Program-made: the position numbers and the translations under genes
DNA from: a virus
Reading direction: 5' to 3' (one strand)
IMG/VR virus record: IMGVR_UViG_3300044940_000164
Coordinates: 1-55,112 of that record
DNA: 55,112 nt
Notes under the pieces: model-generated
What the model saw: only the letters and a program-made list of their open reading frames with translations
The model's database searches: none
What the model was told of the DNA's origin: nothing
Shown: one piece after another, positions 14,805 through 23,986 of the stretch
How the letters are laid out: each line of letters opens with the position of its first letter
How positions within the stretch are numbered: position 1 is the first letter of the stretch

Positions 14805-15182
14805 ATGAATAAATTTGACTTTTTTGATGCTGTGAACGCCGATGAAAAAGCTGCTGCCGAGGCAAAATCTGGTAAAAAGCACGATCACCGAAAGCCGAGG
14901 ATGCATCTACTTTTTAATGACATGAGCGACGCGCTGTTGGAAATAGGGAAAGTGGCCACCTATGGGGCCAATAAGTACACTGACCGGGGTTGGCGTGATG
15001 TTGAAAACAATTACGAAAGGTATAGCAGCGCCGGGTATCGACATCAACTGGAGGACTCTTACGAAGGCGGAGAGCTTGACGAAGAATCGGGGTTCCTTCA
15101 TGCGGCTCATGCGGCGTGGAATGCTATCGCTAAATTACAAATCATCTTAGACAGGAAGAAAGAAAATGGAAATGGGAAATAA
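14805..15182 (+). CDS. dATP/dGTP diphosphohydrolase-like protein (DUF5664)
   Basis: 125 residues. KHDHRKPRMHLL...DALLEIGKVATYGANKYTDRGWRDVEN...RYSSAGYRHQLEDSYEGGELDEESGFLHAAHAAWNAIAKLQI is the pattern of the DUF5664 family, annotated in phages as dATP/dGTP diphosphohydrolase N-terminal domain (MazG/all-alpha NTP-PPase-like). Conserved acidic and histidine residues (ELDEESG.LHAAHAAWN) would bind metal. It would remove host purine dNTPs or reshape the pool. Strong promoter directly upstream, overlap of 17 bases with the GapR-like gene downstream. No PurZ-type gene is in the window. Confidence 0.8.
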   Translation: MNKFDFFDAVNADEKAAAEAKSGKKHDHRKPRMHLLFNDMSDALLEIGKVATYGANKYTDRGWRDVENNYERYSSAGYRHQLEDSYEGGELDEESGFLHAAHAAWNAIAKLQIILDRKKENGNGK

Positions 15183-15468
15183 TTCAGCCAAAGCTTTTTT
15201 AGCAATGCTTCACCGATTCGAAAGACTCGACGAAGAAATGAATGAAACGAAAGAAGCTCGGAAAGATCTGGTACAGGAAGCCAAAGCTCATGGGTACGAC
15301 ACTAAAGCAATGGCCAAAATGTTGAAAGAACGAAAAGAGATCCGAAATAAAGGTCTCGATAGGGTTCGAGAAGAGAAATACATGGAAGAAGTGTATAAGA
15401 AGGTTCTGCGCGAGGCTGGAGAACCTCTGGGGTATGAAAACGAATTTGGAGAGGAAGATAATGTATAG
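15166..15468 (+). CDS. GapR-like (DUF2312) DNA-binding protein
   Basis: 100 residues, all helical. The pattern FLAMLHRFERLDEEMNETKEARKDLVQEAKAHGYDTKAMAKMLKERKE...EEKYMEEVYKKVL follows the GapR/DUF2312 layout: an antiparallel helical hairpin (I..IERLE.E...I..DIK.VY.EAKA.GFD.KA.R...). GapR is an alphaproteobacterial protein that binds overtwisted, AT-rich DNA ahead of polymerases. A phage copy may assist its replication or transcription; it may also hint at the host class (inference). Overlaps both neighbours. Confidence 0.65.
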   Translation: MEMGNNSAKAFLAMLHRFERLDEEMNETKEARKDLVQEAKAHGYDTKAMAKMLKERKEIRNKGLDRVREEKYMEEVYKKVLREAGEPLGYENEFGEEDNV

Positions 15469-15670
15469 CTGGTTATTGATTATTTATGTTTTAAGCGCGA
15501 AAGATCCTGAACCTATCTTGCAGAAAAGATACTACGACGCGGAAACTTGCGAAATGTTAGCCGACGGTATAGAGCAGAACACTCCGGATAAAGGCGCAGT
15601 TTGCGTCCCGCAGTATCGGACGGATGGAGGTTCATGGGAATCAGTAGATGAAGTGCACGACCGCACCTAG
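15461..15670 (+). CDS. small exported or membrane-anchored protein
   Basis: 69 residues from the ATG at 15461 (GGAGAGG upstream, overlapping the previous stop). Hydrophobic start (MYSWLLIIYVLSA) resembles a short signal or anchor segment; two cysteines follow (AETCEML, GAVCVPQ), which could form a disulfide in the periplasm. Not recognised. Converges with the lysis genes, overlapping Rz1 by 4 bases. Confidence 0.6.
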   Translation: MYSWLLIIYVLSAKDPEPILQKRYYDAETCEMLADGIEQNTPDKGAVCVPQYRTDGGSWESVDEVHDRT

Positions 15671-15891
15671 TCTATAATGGCTTTTAATTTTTCTGAATAT
15701 AAACGCCAGGCTTGGTCTCTTTTGGCCAGCCTTTCGTATGTTTGATCTGGCAAACAAGATAATTCTTTATCTGAAATAGACGGCAAATACGGCTCTGCTG
15801 GGACAGAAACTAAAGCCTTAGTATTAGTTGGAACGCTCGCACAATTAGTGAGAGTCAAAATAAGTGCGCTGGCGAATGCGATTTTCATCAT
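15667..15891 (-). CDS. Rz1-like outer-membrane spanin lipoprotein
   Basis: 74 residues (ATG at 15891, or at 15888 for 73). A signal peptide ends in the lipobox LTNC with the lipidated Cys at residue 17; the rest is a short, partly proline-containing periplasmic domain. The start lies inside the 3' end of the Rz gene in another frame, as in lambda Rz/Rz1. With Rz it would fuse inner and outer membranes in the last step of lysis. Longer than lambda Rz1 (60 residues). Confidence 0.85.
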   Translation of the reverse strand: MMKIAFASALILTLTNCASVPTNTKALVSVPAEPYLPSISDKELSCLPDQTYERLAKRDQAWRLYSEKLKAIID

Positions 15892-16114
15892 CTCTAATAT
15901 CCTTTTGTTGTTTTATCTCGAGCTCTTGTAACTTTTTGATTGTTTTTTCTGTTTGCAGTAAAGTTTCTTCGTAGACCCCAACTTTCTGTTGCAGCTCCAG
16001 ATTCTTCATTTTAGTACGTTGATAGTCATAGACGAAACCAAGCACGACTATGACAGCTAACGCAGCGCCGATAGCTTTGACCGATATCTTGGACAGTATT
16101 GCGGGCAATATCAT
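15845..16114 (-). CDS. Rz-like inner-membrane spanin
   Basis: 89 residues: N-terminal membrane anchor (about residues 12-30, KAIGAALAVIVVLGFVY) and a periplasmic coiled coil (MKNLELQQKVGVYEETLLQTEKTIKKLQELEIKQQKDI). It overlaps the lipoprotein gene out of phase, the hallmark of spanin pairs. Ribosome site GGGAGGAG; ATGA overlap with the upstream holin candidate. Confidence 0.85.
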   Translation of the reverse strand: MILPAILSKISVKAIGAALAVIVVLGFVYDYQRTKMKNLELQQKVGVYEETLLQTEKTIKKLQELEIKQQKDIRDDENRIRQRTYFDSH

Positions 16115-16368
16115 ATATTCTCCTCCCTAGTTTTCTTTTTCTTGTTCCCCTGCACCATAAAAGCTATCCCGTTCGCTCCTATGAAAAGCGCTATGAGCTG
16201 AAGCTCTTCGGATGTCAACGGTAGGCCTTTCTGCCGTTCCTGGAGAATACGAAGACCAGCAGATGAATACATTATAGACTGCATCGTCAGAACAATCAAG
16301 ACAAGATCGCTTAAAACTTCGTGGCCTTGTCTGAGTTTTGATTTTATTTGCCTAAAAAAGAACTTCAT
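16111..16368 (-). CDS. holin candidate
   Basis: 85 residues with two likely membrane segments (about residues 20-37, LSDLVLIVLTMQSIMYSS, and 57-73, LQLIALFIGANGIAFMV) separated by a charged loop, and a basic C-terminus (KKKKTREE). Position between endolysin and spanin genes fits a holin that sets lysis timing. The XhlA-like protein at 16786 is the competing candidate. Start overlaps the endolysin stop. Confidence 0.65.
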   Translation of the reverse strand: MKFFFRQIKSKLRQGHEVLSDLVLIVLTMQSIMYSSAGLRILQERQKGLPLTSEELQLIALFIGANGIAFMVQGNKKKKTREENI

Positions 16369-16784
16369 ACGATCCCTGCGAGCTCCATAGCTTTCGTAAT
16401 TATTTTTTCGGGGTATGGCTGTACGCCGTTTTCGTGGCGAATTATCGCCTCCAATAAGACTTTCATTACTCTAGGATCGGATACCTTAACGACACTGTCA
16501 GGGGTCGTTCGCAAACGATCAGCGACGGATTTCGCATAGGCCCCAGTGTCGTTCTCAACTGGAGGAGCCCACCGGTTTATGAGTTGACGAACGGTATTTA
16601 AGTTGTGCTTCGTCTGGTAGGTAATTAATAGACGGGCGATCGCTCGGATACCGAACTCAGGAGATTCAAATTTAGCGAAACGTGCTCTGGGATGGTCCTC
16701 TATACCGATTTGCCCAAGCCATTTGTTTCTAGGGTTGTAATCTATATTACCCGGATTATTGTTTCTGATTCCTCTAGTAGCCAT
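16365..16784 (-). CDS. endolysin (lytic transglycosylase/muramidase-like)
   Basis: 139 residues from the ATG at 16784, which has AGAGG upstream and lies one base after the previous stop; an earlier ATG at 16799 overlaps that gene. GIRNNNPGNIDYNP (residues 4-17) and FAKFESPEFGIRAIARLLITYQ, then L..LINRWAPP.END...YAKSVADRL, follow a family of phage muralytic enzymes (structural protein P5/lysozyme-like). It cuts peptidoglycan once released by the holin. No signal peptide. Catalytic residue not assigned. Confidence 0.8.
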   Translation of the reverse strand: MATRGIRNNNPGNIDYNPRNKWLGQIGIEDHPRARFAKFESPEFGIRAIARLLITYQTKHNLNTVRQLINRWAPPVENDTGAYAKSVADRLRTTPDSVVKVSDPRVMKVLLEAIIRHENGVQPYPEKIITKAMELAGIV

Positions 16785-16785
16785 A

Positions 16786-17004
16786 TTAGCCTCTGACATA
16801 TTGATACAATAGGGTGGCACCAGAAGCTATGCAACTAATTACCGCCGTAACTCCCGCAAAGAAGCCCCGGGATTTAGCCCTGCGGTTATTTAGCGCCTCA
16901 AGTTTCTCGAGTATTCTATCGGTGGTGTCTTTTATCTCGTCAGCTTTTTCTTCGAGATTTTTAACTCGAGCGTCGAGCTGACCGAGTAGTCTTTCTGGAT
17001 GCAT
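16786..17004 (-). CDS. XhlA-like small membrane protein
   Basis: 72 residues: a coiled coil (LLGQLDARVKNLEEKADEIKDTTDRILEKLEAL) followed by one membrane segment (FFAGVTAVISCIASGATLLYQYV, about residues 48-70). This order is typical of haemolysin XhlA, which cooperates with a holin in Gram-positive phages and occurs in Gram-negative phage lysis cassettes. First gene of the lysis set, AAGGAG before the ATG. Confidence 0.65.
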   Translation of the reverse strand: MHPERLLGQLDARVKNLEEKADEIKDTTDRILEKLEALNNRRAKSRGFFAGVTAVISCIASGATLLYQYVRG

Positions 17005-17006
17005 GT

Positions 17007-19142
17007 TTAGCTCCTTATCTGTCTTATTACGGCTGAGATGTTTGTGTTGGTGACGCCACCAGGCTCGTTGTTGATGACTTGGGCGATGTTTGCATTCCCC
17101 AACGAGGTACTATCCCTAAAAGCTACCGCGTTAAAAGCGGCAGAAACTTCCGGGAAGAAACGGCACAAGGGGTCTGTTTGCATAGCGTGACCAGTATAAG
17201 TGAACGCGCCCGCTAAAGTAACAGGTTGTGAGTTAAACGGGGCGTCTTTGTCCATCTCTTTTCTTACGTTATCCGCTGCATCTCGGTAGAGAATTTTAGA
17301 GCCTCCTTTATAATAAAGAGCGGCGCCTACGATGGCCAATGAGTTACTCTTGGAGCTATACTTGAGGGTCAATGTATTAGGATCTTCCAGCACCTCGAAG
17401 TAGCTATTTGTGGCTTCTCTTAGCGACACTAAAATCTCTTGGCCGTTGGGGTGTACTTCGAGTTGAACTATTTCAGTATTGACTACGTCATAACTTTTTA
17501 AGTTCAGCAGAGCGTAACTGGAAGCTACGGAATATACTGCTAACGCATGAGTAGTAGTCAGAGAGCCACTAGGGCCCCAGATAGTATATAGGTACTGTCC
17601 GTCGGGACTGTACTCTGCTTGTTTTAAGGCGTTCGCCCCTCCGAAGGGAGTAAGATTCGTGATTACCGAAGAAAGATTGCTTAAACTTCGAACTTGGGGA
17701 CCTACACTAACATCGGGGATAAATCTTCCAACAACGTGAGCGTTATCCGGGCTGATCTTAAAACCAGCATGGCGGGTTGAACCTGTATCCACTGATCCAG
17801 TTTGGGTAGGAGTGAATCTCGAGATCCTTTCTCCAGTAATGGCATTCCAGGAGCTTATGCTCGTGTGATTTATAGTCCCTACAGCATCTATAACCGTTTT
17901 CGAGATGTGAACAACGCGAGATTTATCATTAGAAAAAGCTAGAACTGGCGCCGCAGAAGTTCCAGAATTGCTATTGGCGTCCCAGTCAAAAAATTGTTTA
18001 ATCATGCCTAACTGGGCTCGAAATTCCCGAAATCCCCCGAAGGGAAGGGCTAGGTGGTAGTTAAAATTTCCGCTAACGAAACTCTCTACGAAGCTTCCTA
18101 CGGAGTCTGAGCCAAATACACCGGCGTCGACGTTGGCTACTTCGGCATACCCTGAAGGTACGTCCAGGAATCTAAGACGTGAGGACGATCCTGCATAGAC
18201 TAAAACCGAGTCGTTCTGCATAAATTCCACGTTTCCGTTTCCGGCGGCCCAGTTTCCCGGTGAAATCGACACTACTGGATCAGATACTCCCGGACCGGTT
18301 CGATAAAAGTTCACGCCCGCTGCGGAATTCTTCCCAATAACTATGTTCGTCGAATCCGCCGAGATCGCTATCGCACTGTATGCAGATCCAACTTCGGGTT
18401 GAACTGTACGATTCAACGCCCACGTAAAGGAATCGTATATTCTTAAAGCGTTTGGCGCGGAAGAAGCTAACCCGAAGAATACGTTGTTAGGAGAGAACTT
18501 GCCACAAGAGTCTAGCGGGAGAATCCCGGTAGCAGGTGGCTGTATATCGCCAAAATCATACGGGTCGAACCCTGGAGGGGTTGCTGGGCCTACATAGTAG
18601 ATAGCCAATCCCTTCGAATCGGTATGCCCTATCGCTAAAACTTCTCCGTTAGGACTGTAATCGAAAAAAGCGATTCTCGCCGTAGGCCGATAAGCAGGAT
18701 CCAGTTGGGAAGAGATATCGGCGCCTGTGGTTAAATCAAAAATCTGGTACCAAGGCGCCACTCTTAGTGCGACAAAAAGCTCGTTATTGTCTGCGGATAT
18801 TTTCGGTTCGCTCCCGGGCAAGCTATTGCTCGGGAGGGGGGCCGCTAACGTCAGTTCTCGAACTAAAGTACCGGTTGCTTTATTGACGATGTAAACTTTT
18901 CGCGCTGCGGTGATAGCTAACAGACTTTTGTCCTTGCTTTCAGTAATAGCGCACGCTGCGGACTCTGAATTGTTGAAAGTATATGAGGCGTTAGCCCCTG
19001 ACGAGAAAGATTGTCTCTGTTTTTTTACAACGTCGTATATCTGAAAAGGGACTAACGGACTTATAGACATCCTAGGTACTAACGCAGCAAAACCGCTGGC
19101 TAGGGTGGTAGAACTGCGCATTCCGATGTGGTATGGTAGCAT
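17007..19142 (-). CDS. beta-propeller tail-associated protein
   Basis: 711 residues. I see about seven WD40/YVTN-like units, each with a S.D/N...L..G.....I.IYD-type core: FDYSPNGEVLAIGHTDSKGLAIYY, CGKFSPNNVFFGLAS.APNALRIYD, AIAISADSTNIVIGKNSAAGVNFYR, LAFSNDKSRVVHIS..VIDA, FKISPDNAHVVGRF, AEYSPDGQYLYTIWG, LEVHPNGQEILVSL. A single large propeller is likely. AGGAGAG before the ATG supports the start. Located between the fibre and the lysis genes, it is probably a virion appendage that binds a host receptor, or a fibre-assembly factor (inference). Confidence 0.6.
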   Translation of the reverse strand: MLPYHIGMRSSTTLASGFAALVPRMSISPLVPFQIYDVVKKQRQSFSSGANASYTFNNSESAACAITESKDKSLLAITAARKVYIVNKATGTLVRELTLAAPLPSNSLPGSEPKISADNNELFVALRVAPWYQIFDLTTGADISSQLDPAYRPTARIAFFDYSPNGEVLAIGHTDSKGLAIYYVGPATPPGFDPYDFGDIQPPATGILPLDSCGKFSPNNVFFGLASSAPNALRIYDSFTWALNRTVQPEVGSAYSAIAISADSTNIVIGKNSAAGVNFYRTGPGVSDPVVSISPGNWAAGNGNVEFMQNDSVLVYAGSSSRLRFLDVPSGYAEVANVDAGVFGSDSVGSFVESFVSGNFNYHLALPFGGFREFRAQLGMIKQFFDWDANSNSGTSAAPVLAFSNDKSRVVHISKTVIDAVGTINHTSISSWNAITGERISRFTPTQTGSVDTGSTRHAGFKISPDNAHVVGRFIPDVSVGPQVRSLSNLSSVITNLTPFGGANALKQAEYSPDGQYLYTIWGPSGSLTTTHALAVYSVASSYALLNLKSYDVVNTEIVQLEVHPNGQEILVSLREATNSYFEVLEDPNTLTLKYSSKSNSLAIVGAALYYKGGSKILYRDAADNVRKEMDKDAPFNSQPVTLAGAFTYTGHAMQTDPLCRFFPEVSAAFNAVAFRDSTSLGNANIAQVINNEPGGVTNTNISAVIRQIRS

Positions 19143-19164
19143 GGGTATCTCTCCTGATTAAAAA

Positions 19165-21465
19165 TTAAGCCGCAGTAAAGTCGCCTGAAGCTCTCCAGGT
19201 ATTAGCTGCTGTTTTCACTAAGATTACAGAGGCGTTCAAACCTCTGAGAACCGCCGTTGTGCTGGGAGGCGTAGTTAAACTAACCCCACCCGCGGCCAAA
19301 ATAGAAACAGCGCCCGCTCCCCCTTGCGCCACCGGTATCTGAGATCCTATAGGCAAGTTCACGGTGCTGTCGTTAGGAATCGTTACAGACACCGCCGAAG
19401 CACTAGCTACGTTAAGGTATGTAGACCCAGAGGCCCCTGCATCGGTGCTAATCAACTGATAGTTCGCCGTTACTTGTTTAATCGTCAGAAGCGCGTTAGC
19501 ATTCATTCCTGCGGCGCCTGTAGCTCCCGTAGCCCCAGTGGCGCCTGTAGCTCCTGCGGGACCCACTAAACTAACTCCTGTGGGCCACACCCCTGCTGCT
19601 TTAGGACCGAAGATGGTGTAATTCGTCGTGTTGATGTAGAAGTCGCCGTTGTTTCCGAGAGCGTTAGAGGGGTTGGTTGTCCCGTTTAAGATCGTCTTGG
19701 CCCCTCCAGCTCCAATAAGAGCATCGATAGCTGCTAAGTGGTCTTTTACGCTTTGTGCAGCGGTAGCTGTGTAGTTTACACCCGCCCGGCTTGCAGCTAT
19801 CTGAGAAGCGAACATAGCATAAGGAACTTGTGTGCCTGTCAACACGTTTGCTTCATTATAATCTACCAGAGACAACCCAAAAGGACAAGTACCGGTCTTT
19901 AAGAAAGTTCCGTAAGTCCCGTTTGATTGACGTAAGCTAGTATTCCCAAGAAAGATTGAGTTTACTCCTGCGGCGTTCGCAGTAGATTCCACACTTACGC
20001 CGGAGGACGCTAAAATCTGGCGGAGATTTGAGGCTACTAAGAAACCGGCATTGTGCGTTATCTTACCCATGAACTGAGCGTTATCAATGTAGACACCTGA
20101 ATTGGCTGCGTTCATCACTAACGTAGGGGAATATTTTAGTCGATCTAAGTATAGGGAGGCGCTTCCTGTACCTTGAGTGCGGATTTCCCCATCTACATAG
20201 CAATCGTACATTCGGCTACTTCCGTTCGCGCCGGAGTTGAACTCTACAACTACGCCGCCGCCAGATCTACGAATTAGACATTCTTTAGTTTCGCAGATTC
20301 CTGCTGCTGCGTCGTAAATAAGACCTGGGATTCCGGTTGTTAGGATCTGAATGCCCGTCATGTTAATGTTCGTCGCCGCGTAAGTGATAGTTCCAGTAAA
20401 AGTTACTTTACTGTTTAAGAGCGATCCACCTATAATATCTACTTGTTTATTAATTGTGGTGTTGCCCGCGTAAGTTCCTGGATTTACTACAATTCGGGAG
20501 CCGTTAGTCGCCGCAGATACCGCAGCTCCTAACGTAGCAAAAGGAGCGCCAGCCGACCCGTTACCTGTAGTATCATTTCCGTTCACATCAACGTAGAGAA
20601 CTCTTGTTGCAATCTCTGCGGGTCCGGCAGGGCCTTGAATACCTTGAACTCCTTGCGGTCCTTGAGGTCCTTGAACGCCTGGATCCCCTTGCGGCCCTTG
20701 AGGTCCTTGAATTCCTTGAGCACCGCTTAAATCAGTCACGTAGACATAAGCGCTACCGTCCCATAGATACAATCTTGAATTTTCAGCATCGTTAGGATCT
20801 ACAGTATTTATTAATGCGAATTGCCCTGGTAAAATCCCGGTAGGCGAAGTGTCCGCTAACAAATCTGCTACACTAGCGTAAAATTTAACAATTTCAAACC
20901 CCATACCCGCGTCGCCCTGCGGCCCCTGCGGCCCTTGGACCCCTTGAGGACCTTGGGGACCTTCTGGACCTTGCGGACCGGTCGCACCGTCGTTTCCAGC
21001 TACTCCTTGTGGGCCTTGAGGACCTTGTACTCCGTCGTTTCCAGCTATTCCTTGTGGCCCTTGTGGGCCTTGAGGACCTTCAGCGCCTACCAGGGAATCT
21101 AGCCAATCCTGCTCTGTTCCTATAAACCCTTCGTCAAGAGCAACTTGATAGGCCGACTTTCCCTCTGGGCCCACTAATGTAAGAACTGACGTGCCCCAAG
21201 AGCCGCTTGCTTTTGGCCCATATAGCTCACCGTTATCGGTGTCGATGTAGATGTCCCCGTCCACCCCAAAAGAGTCGTTGGGCGCGCCAGAGCCGGTTAA
21301 GATCGCTGCGCTTCCTGACGCAAGTACCGCATCAAGATCTTCTCTAAGTTGCTGGAAAGATGTGTCAATCGTGTCAAGATTCGCCCGCATCAACTCTCGA
21401 ATTGACGAGTCCCCCGAGAACCATTTCGCTAAATTCAGATAAGAGGTGAATCTATTATTAGTCAT
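19165..21465 (-). CDS. tail fibre with collagen-like and beta-helix domains
   Basis: 766 residues. Layout: N-terminal anchor (about 1-110, helical [25 protein letters not shown]), collagen-like Gly-Pro-Gln repeats (about 130-190), a small domain, a second Gly-Pro-Gln stretch (about 250-285), a right-handed beta-helix of pectate-lyase type (about 287-520: [34 protein letters not shown]), a linker, a third Gly-Ala-Thr collagen stretch (about 655-675) and a C-terminal beta domain. Trimeric receptor-binding fibre, possibly with depolymerase activity in the beta-helix (inference). It has its own promoter at 21501-21529. Confidence 0.85.
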   Translation of the reverse strand: MTNNRFTSYLNLAKWFSGDSSIRELMRANLDTIDTSFQQLREDLDAVLASGSAAILTGSGAPNDSFGVDGDIYIDTDNGELYGPKASGSWGTSVLTLVGPEGKSAYQVALDEGFIGTEQDWLDSLVGAEGPQGPQGPQGIAGNDGVQGPQGPQGVAGNDGATGPQGPEGPQGPQGVQGPQGPQGDAGMGFEIVKFYASVADLLADTSPTGILPGQFALINTVDPNDAENSRLYLWDGSAYVYVTDLSGAQGIQGPQGPQGDPGVQGPQGPQGVQGIQGPAGPAEIATRVLYVDVNGNDTTGNGSAGAPFATLGAAVSAATNGSRIVVNPGTYAGNTTINKQVDIIGGSLLNSKVTFTGTITYAATNINMTGIQILTTGIPGLIYDAAAGICETKECLIRRSGGGVVVEFNSGANGSSRMYDCYVDGEIRTQGTGSASLYLDRLKYSPTLVMNAANSGVYIDNAQFMGKITHNAGFLVASNLRQILASSGVSVESTANAAGVNSIFLGNTSLRQSNGTYGTFLKTGTCPFGLSLVDYNEANVLTGTQVPYAMFASQIAASRAGVNYTATAAQSVKDHLAAIDALIGAGGAKTILNGTTNPSNALGNNGDFYINTTNYTIFGPKAAGVWPTGVSLVGPAGATGATGATGATGAAGMNANALLTIKQVTANYQLISTDAGASGSTYLNVASASAVSVTIPNDSTVNLPIGSQIPVAQGGAGAVSILAAGGVSLTTPPSTTAVLRGLNASVILVKTAANTWRASGDFTAA

Positions 21466-21475
21466 GCGGATATCC

Positions 21476-21500
21476 TATGCCAAAATTATGTTATGGCATA
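21476..21500 (-). other. hairpin in the fibre leader
   Basis: TATGCCA at 21476-21482 pairs with TGGCATA at 21494-21500, an 11-base loop between. It lies between the promoter and the ribosome site of the fibre gene, and after the stop of the tip gene. No U-run, so it is not a typical terminator. Confidence 0.45.
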
Positions 21501-21529
21501 AGCATAGCACGTATCGTGTAGGATTTCAA
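21501..21529 (-). promoter_or_regulatory. promoter for fibre and lysis genes
   Basis: On the minus strand TTGAAA (21529-21524), 17 bases ending in TGC, then TATGCT (21506-21501): a -35 plus an extended -10. It is the only clear gap in the tip-fibre cluster and would boost fibre, propeller and lysis genes. Confidence 0.6.
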
Positions 21530-21532
21530 ATA

Positions 21533-23743
21533 CTAAATTCGAGTCACGAGAATTTCGAAGAATTGAAGCGAAGCGTCGGAGGCCTTTTCCGAGGAGAATC
21601 TAACTCGAAGATTAGCATCTGGGCCTAAGCTGCTTGCGGGTATCGAGGCCCCAGTGCCAGAATACAACCCGGAGAAAACTTCTACGTCGGATGAATCGAA
21701 GACACGGATTCTCGTCTGCTGACCTGACGGTAAATTCTGAGAGGGGTCTGTCCACAAGTGCGGCGTCGACGGGACAGCGGTGAAATCCCTGTTAGCCCAG
21801 GTAAGAGTCAATGCACTGGTTAGTAAAACTGTAGCCGTACCAAATTTTACACCGTTCACAGTGCAATCTGAGGGGCAAATAGGACGAAACGCACGATCCG
21901 ACATAGTTGCTTGCTCGACAGGTGCGAGACTGTCTGATAGTCTGCCCAGCGAGGTTACAGTAATCATTTTGAATTTAACGAGATCCCCAGCTTGAGTCTG
22001 CAAATCATCAAAAAATCGGTTATTGAAGTTGAAAACATACGCCAGACTATTAGCTGCCCAGGTTTTTGGAACGGTGTCGCATAGCCCTCTTCTTATCGTA
22101 TAATTGCTGCCTGATACCGCGGAGATAATGCAGATTTCTTGTGCTGTTTCTGCGGTTCCGAAAAGAAGATATTGCCCCACTCTCAGACTTTCTCCTCCTT
22201 GCAGACTGGTAAACTGAACCACGCTTTGAGACGCGGCGGCTACACCGGAGACTAAGCGAGCGCTACCCACCGGGGTTCTTTCACCGATACTTTCATACAC
22301 TAACGCCCCTGTTGTGTCAAAGCGTTCTGCTAGAAGATCATAAAATATAACGTCTTCATTACTGGTGGATGCGAAGATCCCGGCCACAGCTTCGCCGTCT
22401 ATTAGGGTGCCTAGATCTGGTGCGCTAATTTGATTAGCGATCAGATAATACGGAAGTGAGGTTACTAGAACCGGACTCATAGGGGTTGGAGCGGTGGCGG
22501 GATCATCCCATTGTGTCCCTGGCGGTAAACTAAACTGGGAAGCTTCCAGCCCAAAAATATCTTCCACCGCGGTGATGTCTATTTGAGGATTTCCTACTGC
22601 CCCATAGTTGATATTAGTGACCCGTAAGATGATAGTCTCTATACCATACTCGGGGTAATTAAGTTTGAAGACGTCTCCTGGGTTTAGATCCCAAGCTTTC
22701 CTGTTGCAAGAGATTTCTACTTTTGCTAAAGGGTAGGCGCGATGCCGTAGATCCCGGGCGCAAACAGCCATAGCTAGGTCTCGATTTCGAATTCCATAAT
22801 AGTTGGCGGAGTCACTTACGATAGAGCCCTGTATAGTTATGTTGGCTAAATCCTGTAAGGACACAGTTTCTTCTTGCTCGTTGATTGGATTTGTCCAAGT
22901 CACAACAAGTTCGTTAATCGTCTCACTCAGGGATTCTCTCTGAAAGGAAGTCACGATCAGATCATCGGGTCCGAATTCTCGAAGAGTATCGGGGTCATAG
23001 TCACCTCGAACGACTTTCAACTTGAGCAACCCCGTCCGAGGATCTAAGAAGAAATTCGCATTGATATGATCTAAGATCTCTTGAATGAACGAGTCTATAT
23101 TCGATTGTTGTGCCCACATAAGAGAGAGGCCAAACCCTTCGTTAAATAGAGTCTCTGACGCTTCGTTAAAAGAGTCTAAGTCTATCGCGGATATTGGGAC
23201 TCCGCGCCCCCAGTCGTCGTTTATTAAGCATTCGAATATAATGTGAGCGGGGTTCGCATCGGGGGTGAGGCCTATTTGGGCGAAAGCACTATTTAACTGT
23301 CTCGGAAGTCGAGTCACTTGCACGTTCACTTCAGGGACTACGGGTTGAGTCCCCCAATAAAAACCTTGTCGACGCCCATCATAAATGCCTGGAGGTATGG
23401 AAAAATCTTTGCGGAACCAAAGAGATGTTACGTTTCTATATCCCGGTGCTGTCGCAGGGGTCAGTCCCAAGAAACCGGCTTGCTGTGCGCTAAGAGTCTG
23501 AGTCGGTCCGCCTAAAAGAACATCGATACCGCCTACGAGTCCCCCTTCTTTCCGGAACCCGCCGAACAAAGCATCTTGCACAACTGTGATAGTCGTGTTT
23601 CCGGTTTCATACCCTTCCCAGAATATTTTGTCTTTGGCAACGAGTCGACGAATCGCGTCAACTGGGCCGTGGCATACTCCGACGTGCACTGACATGAGAT
23701 AAAAATCGAAAGGCGCTTGAGGGGTTTTTGGGGAAAATATCAT
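21533..23743 (-). CDS. tail tip protein (lambda gpJ-like)
   Basis: 736 residues, shorter than lambda J (1132). N-terminal part shows the tip-protein pattern (VHVGVCHGPVDAIRRLVAKDKIFWEG..., GGLVGGIDVLLGGPTQTLS, INLFF..CLINDDWGRGVP-like IIFECLINDDWGRGVPISAID), and the central region LREFGPDDLIVTSFQRES...VVTWTNP..QEETVSLQD is typical of phage tail tip attachment proteins. C-terminal 200 residues are beta-rich fibronectin-like. It closes the distal tail and contacts the receptor or fibre. Start codon has only a weak ribosome site; it overlaps the previous gene. Confidence 0.75.
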   Translation of the reverse strand: MIFSPKTPQAPFDFYLMSVHVGVCHGPVDAIRRLVAKDKIFWEGYETGNTTITVVQDALFGGFRKEGGLVGGIDVLLGGPTQTLSAQQAGFLGLTPATAPGYRNVTSLWFRKDFSIPPGIYDGRRQGFYWGTQPVVPEVNVQVTRLPRQLNSAFAQIGLTPDANPAHIIFECLINDDWGRGVPISAIDLDSFNEASETLFNEGFGLSLMWAQQSNIDSFIQEILDHINANFFLDPRTGLLKLKVVRGDYDPDTLREFGPDDLIVTSFQRESLSETINELVVTWTNPINEQEETVSLQDLANITIQGSIVSDSANYYGIRNRDLAMAVCARDLRHRAYPLAKVEISCNRKAWDLNPGDVFKLNYPEYGIETIILRVTNINYGAVGNPQIDITAVEDIFGLEASQFSLPPGTQWDDPATAPTPMSPVLVTSLPYYLIANQISAPDLGTLIDGEAVAGIFASTSNEDVIFYDLLAERFDTTGALVYESIGERTPVGSARLVSGVAAASQSVVQFTSLQGGESLRVGQYLLFGTAETAQEICIISAVSGSNYTIRRGLCDTVPKTWAANSLAYVFNFNNRFFDDLQTQAGDLVKFKMITVTSLGRLSDSLAPVEQATMSDRAFRPICPSDCTVNGVKFGTATVLLTSALTLTWANRDFTAVPSTPHLWTDPSQNLPSGQQTRIRVFDSSDVEVFSGLYSGTGASIPASSLGPDANLRVRFSSEKASDASLQFFEILVTRI

Positions 23744-23976
23744 GATACTTTTAGCTCTCTTCTAACTGTTTCTTTTTCTCCATACCAAAGGTAATTAGTA
23801 CCTTTCACTGTCATTGTCCCAAAGACTACTGGAATAGGTCTCCCCGCTTCCGCGGTAGGCGCTTCGAAGTCAGCCGCTTCAGGAGGTTTTTGCTTTTTTG
23901 GCTTCGGTGCCAGCAATAGAGAAACTAATTGCAGCGCAACGGCTATCGCTAGTTGAACTAAAATCGGTGCTACCAT
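23740..23976 (-). CDS. tail tip assembly protein, small
   Basis: 78 residues. A hydrophobic N-terminus (APILVQLAIAVALQLVSLLLAP, residues 3-24) is followed by a basic linker and then AEAGRPIPVVFGTMTVKGTNYLWYGE. The latter is the conserved leader sequence of phage tip proteins, here on a separate gene directly before the J-like gene (ATGA overlap). It probably forms part of the tip or chaperones it. Confidence 0.65.
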   Translation of the reverse strand: MVAPILVQLAIAVALQLVSLLLAPKPKKQKPPEAADFEAPTAEAGRPIPVVFGTMTVKGTNYLWYGEKETVRRELKVS

Positions 23977-23986
23977 CTTCTATCCC

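Noticed and set aside
14805-15182. Sign of a Z-genome (2-aminoadenine) phage
   Set aside because: The DUF5664 protein alone is not enough; I see no PurZ-like adenylosuccinate synthetase in the window, and the polymerase shows no special mark.
19324-20795. Plus-strand frames opposite the tail fibre
   Set aside because: Produced by the collagen repeat composition; reverse-strand gene has domains and a start.
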